64,000 nt of DNA from Crossaster papposus (Eukaryota > Echinodermata > Asteroidea > Velatida > Solasteridae), in assembly GCA_037893245.1 (NCBI GenBank), contig JBAIAA010001606.1, positions 178,186 through 242,185 on the forward strand, written 5' to 3'. Shown here piece after piece: positions 61,139-64,000 of the stretch. Within the stretch, counting starts at the first letter, position 1. Every line of letters starts with the position of its first letter. The notes under the pieces are model-generated. The model was not told where the DNA came from. It worked only from the letters and a program-made list of their open reading frames with translations, and did not search any database. A program made the translations under genes and the position numbers.

Positions 61139-64000
61139 ATTATGCACACTTCTTTCCCTTTACATATTTCTTATGCACACTTCTTTCCCTTTACATATTT
61201 CTTATGCACACTTCATTCCCTTTACATATTTCTTATGCACACTTCTTTCCCTTTACATATTTCTTATGCACACTTCTTTCCCTTTACATATTTCTTATGC
61301 ACACTTCTTTCCCTTTACATATTTCTTATGCACACTTCTTTCCCTTTACATATTTCTTATGCACACTTCTTTCCCTTTACATATTTCTTATGCACACTTC
61401 TTTCCCTTTACATATTTCTTATGCACACTTCTTTCCCTTTACATATTTCTTATGCACACTTCTTTCCCTTTACATATTTCTTATGCACACTTCTTTCCCT
61501 TTACATATTTCTTATGCACACTTCTTTCCCTTTACATATTTCTTATGCACACTTCTTTCCCTTTACATATTTCTTATGCACACTTCTTTCCCTTTACATA
61601 TTTCTTATGCACACTTCTTTCCCTTTACATATTTCTTATGCACACTTCTTTCCCTTTACATATTTCTTATGCACACTTCTTTCCCTTTACATATTTCTTA
61701 TGCACACTTCTTTCCCCTTACATATTTCTTATGCACACTTATTTCCCTTTACATATTTCTTATGCACACTTCTTTCCCTTTACATATTTCTTATGCACAC
61801 TTCTTTCCCTTTACATATTTCTTATGCACACTTCTTTCCCTTTACATATTTCTTATGCACACTTCTTTCCCTTTACATATTTCTTATGCACACTTCTTTC
61901 CCTTTACATATTTCTTATGCACACTTCTTTCCCTTTACATATTTCTTATGCACACTTCTTTCCCTTTACATATTTCTTATGCACACTTCTTTCCCTTTAC
62001 ATATTTCTTATGCACACTTCTTTCCCTTTACATATTTATTATGCACACTTCTTTCCCTTTACATATTTATTATGCACACTTCTTTCCCTTTACATATTTC
62101 TTATGCACACTTCTTTCCCTTTACATATTTCTTATGCACACTTCTTTCCCTTTACATATTTCTTATGCACACTTCTTTCCCTTTACATATTTCTTATGCA
62201 CACTTCTTTCCCTTTACATATTTCTTATGCACACTTCTTTCCCTTTACATATTTCTTATGCACACTTCTTTCCCTTTACATATTTCTTATGCACACTTCT
62301 TTCCCTTTACATATTTCTTATGCACACTTCTTTCCCTTTACATATTTCTTATGCACACTTCTTTCCCTTTACATATTTCTTATGCACACTTCTTTCCCTT
62401 TACATATTTCTTATGCACACTTCTTTCCCTTTACATATTTCTTATGCACACTTCTTTCCCTTTACATATTTCTTATGCACACTTCTTTCCCTTTACATAT
62501 TTCGTATGCACACTTCTTTCCCTTTACATATTTCGTATGCACACTTCTTTCCCTTTACATATTTCGTATGCACACTTCTTTCCCTTTACATATTTCGTAT
62601 GCACACTTCTTTCCATTTACATATTTCGTATGCACACTTCTTTCCCTTTACATATTTCTTATGCACACTTCTTTCCCTTTACATATTTCTTATGCACACT
62701 TCTTTCCCTTTACATATTTCTTATGCACACTTCTTTCCCTTTACATATTTCTTATGCACACTTCTTTCCCTTTACATATTTCTTATGCACACTTCTTTCC
62801 CTTTACATATTTTGTATGCACACTTCTTTCCCTTTACATATTTCTTATGCACACTTCTTTCCCTTTACATATTTCTTATGCACACTTCTTTCCCTTTACA
62901 TATTTCTTATGCACACTTCTTTCCCTTTACATATTTCTTATGCACACTTCTTTCCCTTTACATATTTCTTATGCACACTTCTTTCCCTTTACATATTTCT
63001 TATGCACACTTCTTTCCCTTTACATATTTCTTATGCACACTACTTTCCCTTTACGTATTTCTTATGCACACTTCTTTCCCTTTACATATTTCTTATGCAC
63101 ACTTCTTTCCCTTTACGTATTTCTTATGCACACTTCTTTCCCTTTACATATTTCTTATGCACACTTCTTTCCCTTTACATATTTCTTATGCACACTTCTT
63201 TCCCTTTACATATTTCTTATGCACACTTCTTTCCCTTTACATATTTCTTATGCACACTTCTTTCCCTTTACATATTTCTTATGCACACTTCTTTCCCTTT
63301 ACATATTTCTTATGCACACTACTTTCCCTTTACATATTTCGTATGCACACTTCTTTCCCTTTACATATTTCTTATGCACACTTCTTTCCCTTTACATATT
63401 TCTTATGCACACTTCTTTCCCTTTACATATTTCTTATGCACACTTCTTTCCCTTTACATATTTCTTATGCACACTTCTTTCCCTTTACATATTTCTTATG
63501 CACACTTCTTTCCCTTTACATATTTCTTATGCACACTTCTTTCCCTTTACATATTTCGTATGCACACTTCTTTCCCTTTACATATTTCGTATGCACACTT
63601 CTTTCCCTTTACATATTTCGTATGCACACTTCTTTCCCTTTACATATTTCGTATGCACACTTCTTTCCATTTACATATTTCGTATGCACACTTCTTTCCC
63701 TTTACATATTTCTTATGCACACTTCTTTCCCTTTACATATTTCTTATGCACACTTCTTTCCCTTTACATATTTCTTATGCACACTTCTTTCCCTTTACAT
63801 ATTTCTTATGCACACTTCTTTCCCTTTACATATTTCTTATGCACACTTCTTTCCCTTTACATATTTCTTATGCACACTTCTTTCCCTTTACATATTTCTT
63901 ATGCACACTTCTTTCCCTTTACATATTTCTTATGCACACTTCTTTCCCTTTACATATTTCTTATGCACACTTCTTTCCCTTTACATATTTCTTATGCACA
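61139..64000. repeat. Longest B-free stretch, at least 92 A monomers
   Basis: From the last B to the window edge there are only A monomers (2,862 bp, 92 units plus 10 bases), and the run continues beyond the window. Within it lie the CGTATG clusters, two ATTATG monomers, two ACGTATT monomers and CACTACTT variants. No other sequence is present. Confidence 0.93.
62504..63682. repeat. Spaced 1,054-bp duplication at the right end
   Basis: The five-CGTATG cluster with CCATTT occurs at 62504-62628 and 63558-63682, offset by 1,054 bp (34 x 31). The next downstream mark, TTTTGTATG near 62811, is missing at the matching place near 63865. The shared part therefore ends between 63682 and 63865. It begins after 63341, where a private CGTATG has no counterpart. 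It postdates the 4,395-bp event, since only the second copy has it. Confidence 0.87.

Larger units (their letters stand above)
55430..63310. repeat. Tandem duplication, period 4,395 bp (55430-59824 and 59825-about 63310)
   Basis: At least twelve rare marks recur at exactly 4,395 bp, including CTTCCTTCCC (55475 and 59870), TTCACTTT (55696 and 60091), two GTTATG monomers (55771 and 55833; 60166 and 60228), GCATAC (56401 and 60796), CTTCATTCC (56562 and 60957), two B pairs (56641 and 56708; 61036 and 61103), CCCCTTAC (57319 and 61714), the five-CGTATG cluster, and CACTACTT (58647 and 63042). The first copy starts at the first base after the last core B. The second is traceable to at least 63117 and departs by 63310, lacking the later B copies at 59102 and 59386. 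Confidence 0.94.
1..64000. repeat. Two-monomer satellite array filling the window
   Basis: Every part of the window that I followed reads as 31-bp monomer A or 36-bp monomer B in the same orientation, with scattered substitutions and a handful of 1-2 base indels. No inversion and no unrelated insertion was seen. The window opens at ACATATTT (tail of A) and closes at CTTATGCACA (head of A), so the array is larger than the window. Consensus A is 15 T, 9 C, 6 A and 1 G, giving extreme strand skew; consensus B is 13 T, 9 G, 7 C and 7 A. Large homogeneous arrays with higher-order structure are known from eukaryotic centromeric and pericentromeric DNA, so a nuclear heterochromatic origin is inferred. 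No gene is present to fix the taxon, and I do not recognise the family. Confidence 0.97.
55430..64000. repeat. Right flank domain, nearly pure A with six CATG-type B copies
   Basis: B copies start only at 56641, 56708, 59102, 59386, 61036 and 61103, and all carry CATCATG. The A runs between them are whole numbers of monomers: 39, 1, 76, 8, 52, 1 and then at least 92 to the window end (three of these runs include a unit with two extra T). B density is thus about one in 45 monomers, against about one in 5 in the core. The B type matches the left flank, which implies that the core was inserted into or amplified within an older CATG-type array. Confidence 0.93.

Noticed and set aside
1-64000. CRISPR array: short direct repeats at a fixed 31-bp period.
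   Set aside because: There are no unique spacers: the units are contiguous and near-identical, and the alternating B unit is itself a repeat. No cas genes are present.
1-64000. Telomeric repeat or canonical centromere satellite with a CENP-B box.
   Set aside because: The monomers are 31 and 36 bp with no G-rich telomere motif, and no match to the CENP-B box pattern (TTCG, four bases, A, two bases, CGGG) was seen in either consensus.
1-64000. Yeast-type replication origin element: TTTACATATTT in A resembles the 11-base ARS consensus.
   Set aside because: The best register matches about 9 of 11 positions, which is expected by chance in T-rich DNA and is repeated in every monomer. There is no other origin feature.
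1-64000. Mobile element remnants, terminal repeats or target-site duplications around the blocks.
   Set aside because: No unique internal sequence, inverted termini or transposase-like frame was found. All block borders fall on the monomer lattice, which fits unequal exchange or replication slippage.
1-64000. Assembly artefact as an explanation for the whole higher-order structure.
   Set aside because: Private variants, indel monomers and changing offsets between related blocks argue for real, diverged copies. It remains possible for the most similar pairs (2,684, 4,537 and 4,395 bp), which need read-depth and spanning-read checks.

Overview
The whole 64,000-base window is one uninterrupted tandem-repeat (satellite) array. 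I see no protein-coding gene, RNA gene, transposon, CRISPR array or unique sequence. The array starts and ends in the middle of a monomer, so it continues past both edges. A single-strand-biased satellite of this size, with a layered higher-order structure, is typical of eukaryotic heterochromatin (pericentromeric, centromeric or subtelomeric). Nothing here allows a closer taxonomic call.

Two monomers build the array. Monomer A is 31 bp: CTTATGCACAC, then the pyrimidine tract TTCTTTCCCTTT, then ACATATTT. It has one G and no CpG. Monomer B is 36 bp: AACTCGAGGG, CTTGTTCCGACATC, AGGTGTTTATTT. It carries an XhoI-type CTCGAG palindrome and two CpGs. B always sits between A monomers, so successive B starts are 36 + 31n bp apart (67, 98, 129, 160, 191, 222 and so on). 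I estimate roughly 330 B copies in the core from the mean spacing in a sampled 5.5 kb, and roughly 1,600-1,700 A copies overall.

Layout. (1) 1-1643, left flank: A with B copies of the CCCACATCATG type. (2) 1644-1674: one chimeric 31-mer, B head joined to A tail, at the flank/core border. (3) 1675-55429, core: A plus densely spaced B copies of the CCGACATCAGG type, arranged in nested higher-order repeats. Tandem duplications have periods of 666, 1,058, 1,228, 1,967, 2,684, 3,118, 3,216 and 4,537 bp. Over these lies an older colinear duplication in which about 1.7-15.2 kb matches about 32-55.4 kb. (4) 55430-64000, right flank: almost pure A with only six CATG-type B copies, a 4,395-bp tandem duplication and a later 1,054-bp spaced duplication.

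The plus strand of A contains no stop triplet in any frame, and 31 is 1 modulo 3. Long plus-strand open frames (up to 1,443 codons at 56732-61063) are therefore forced by the repeat and are not evidence of genes. The minus strand is closed in all frames. What merits attention is the two-monomer barcode, the concerted switch of B type between domains, the in-register A/B recombinant, and the relative ages of the duplications.
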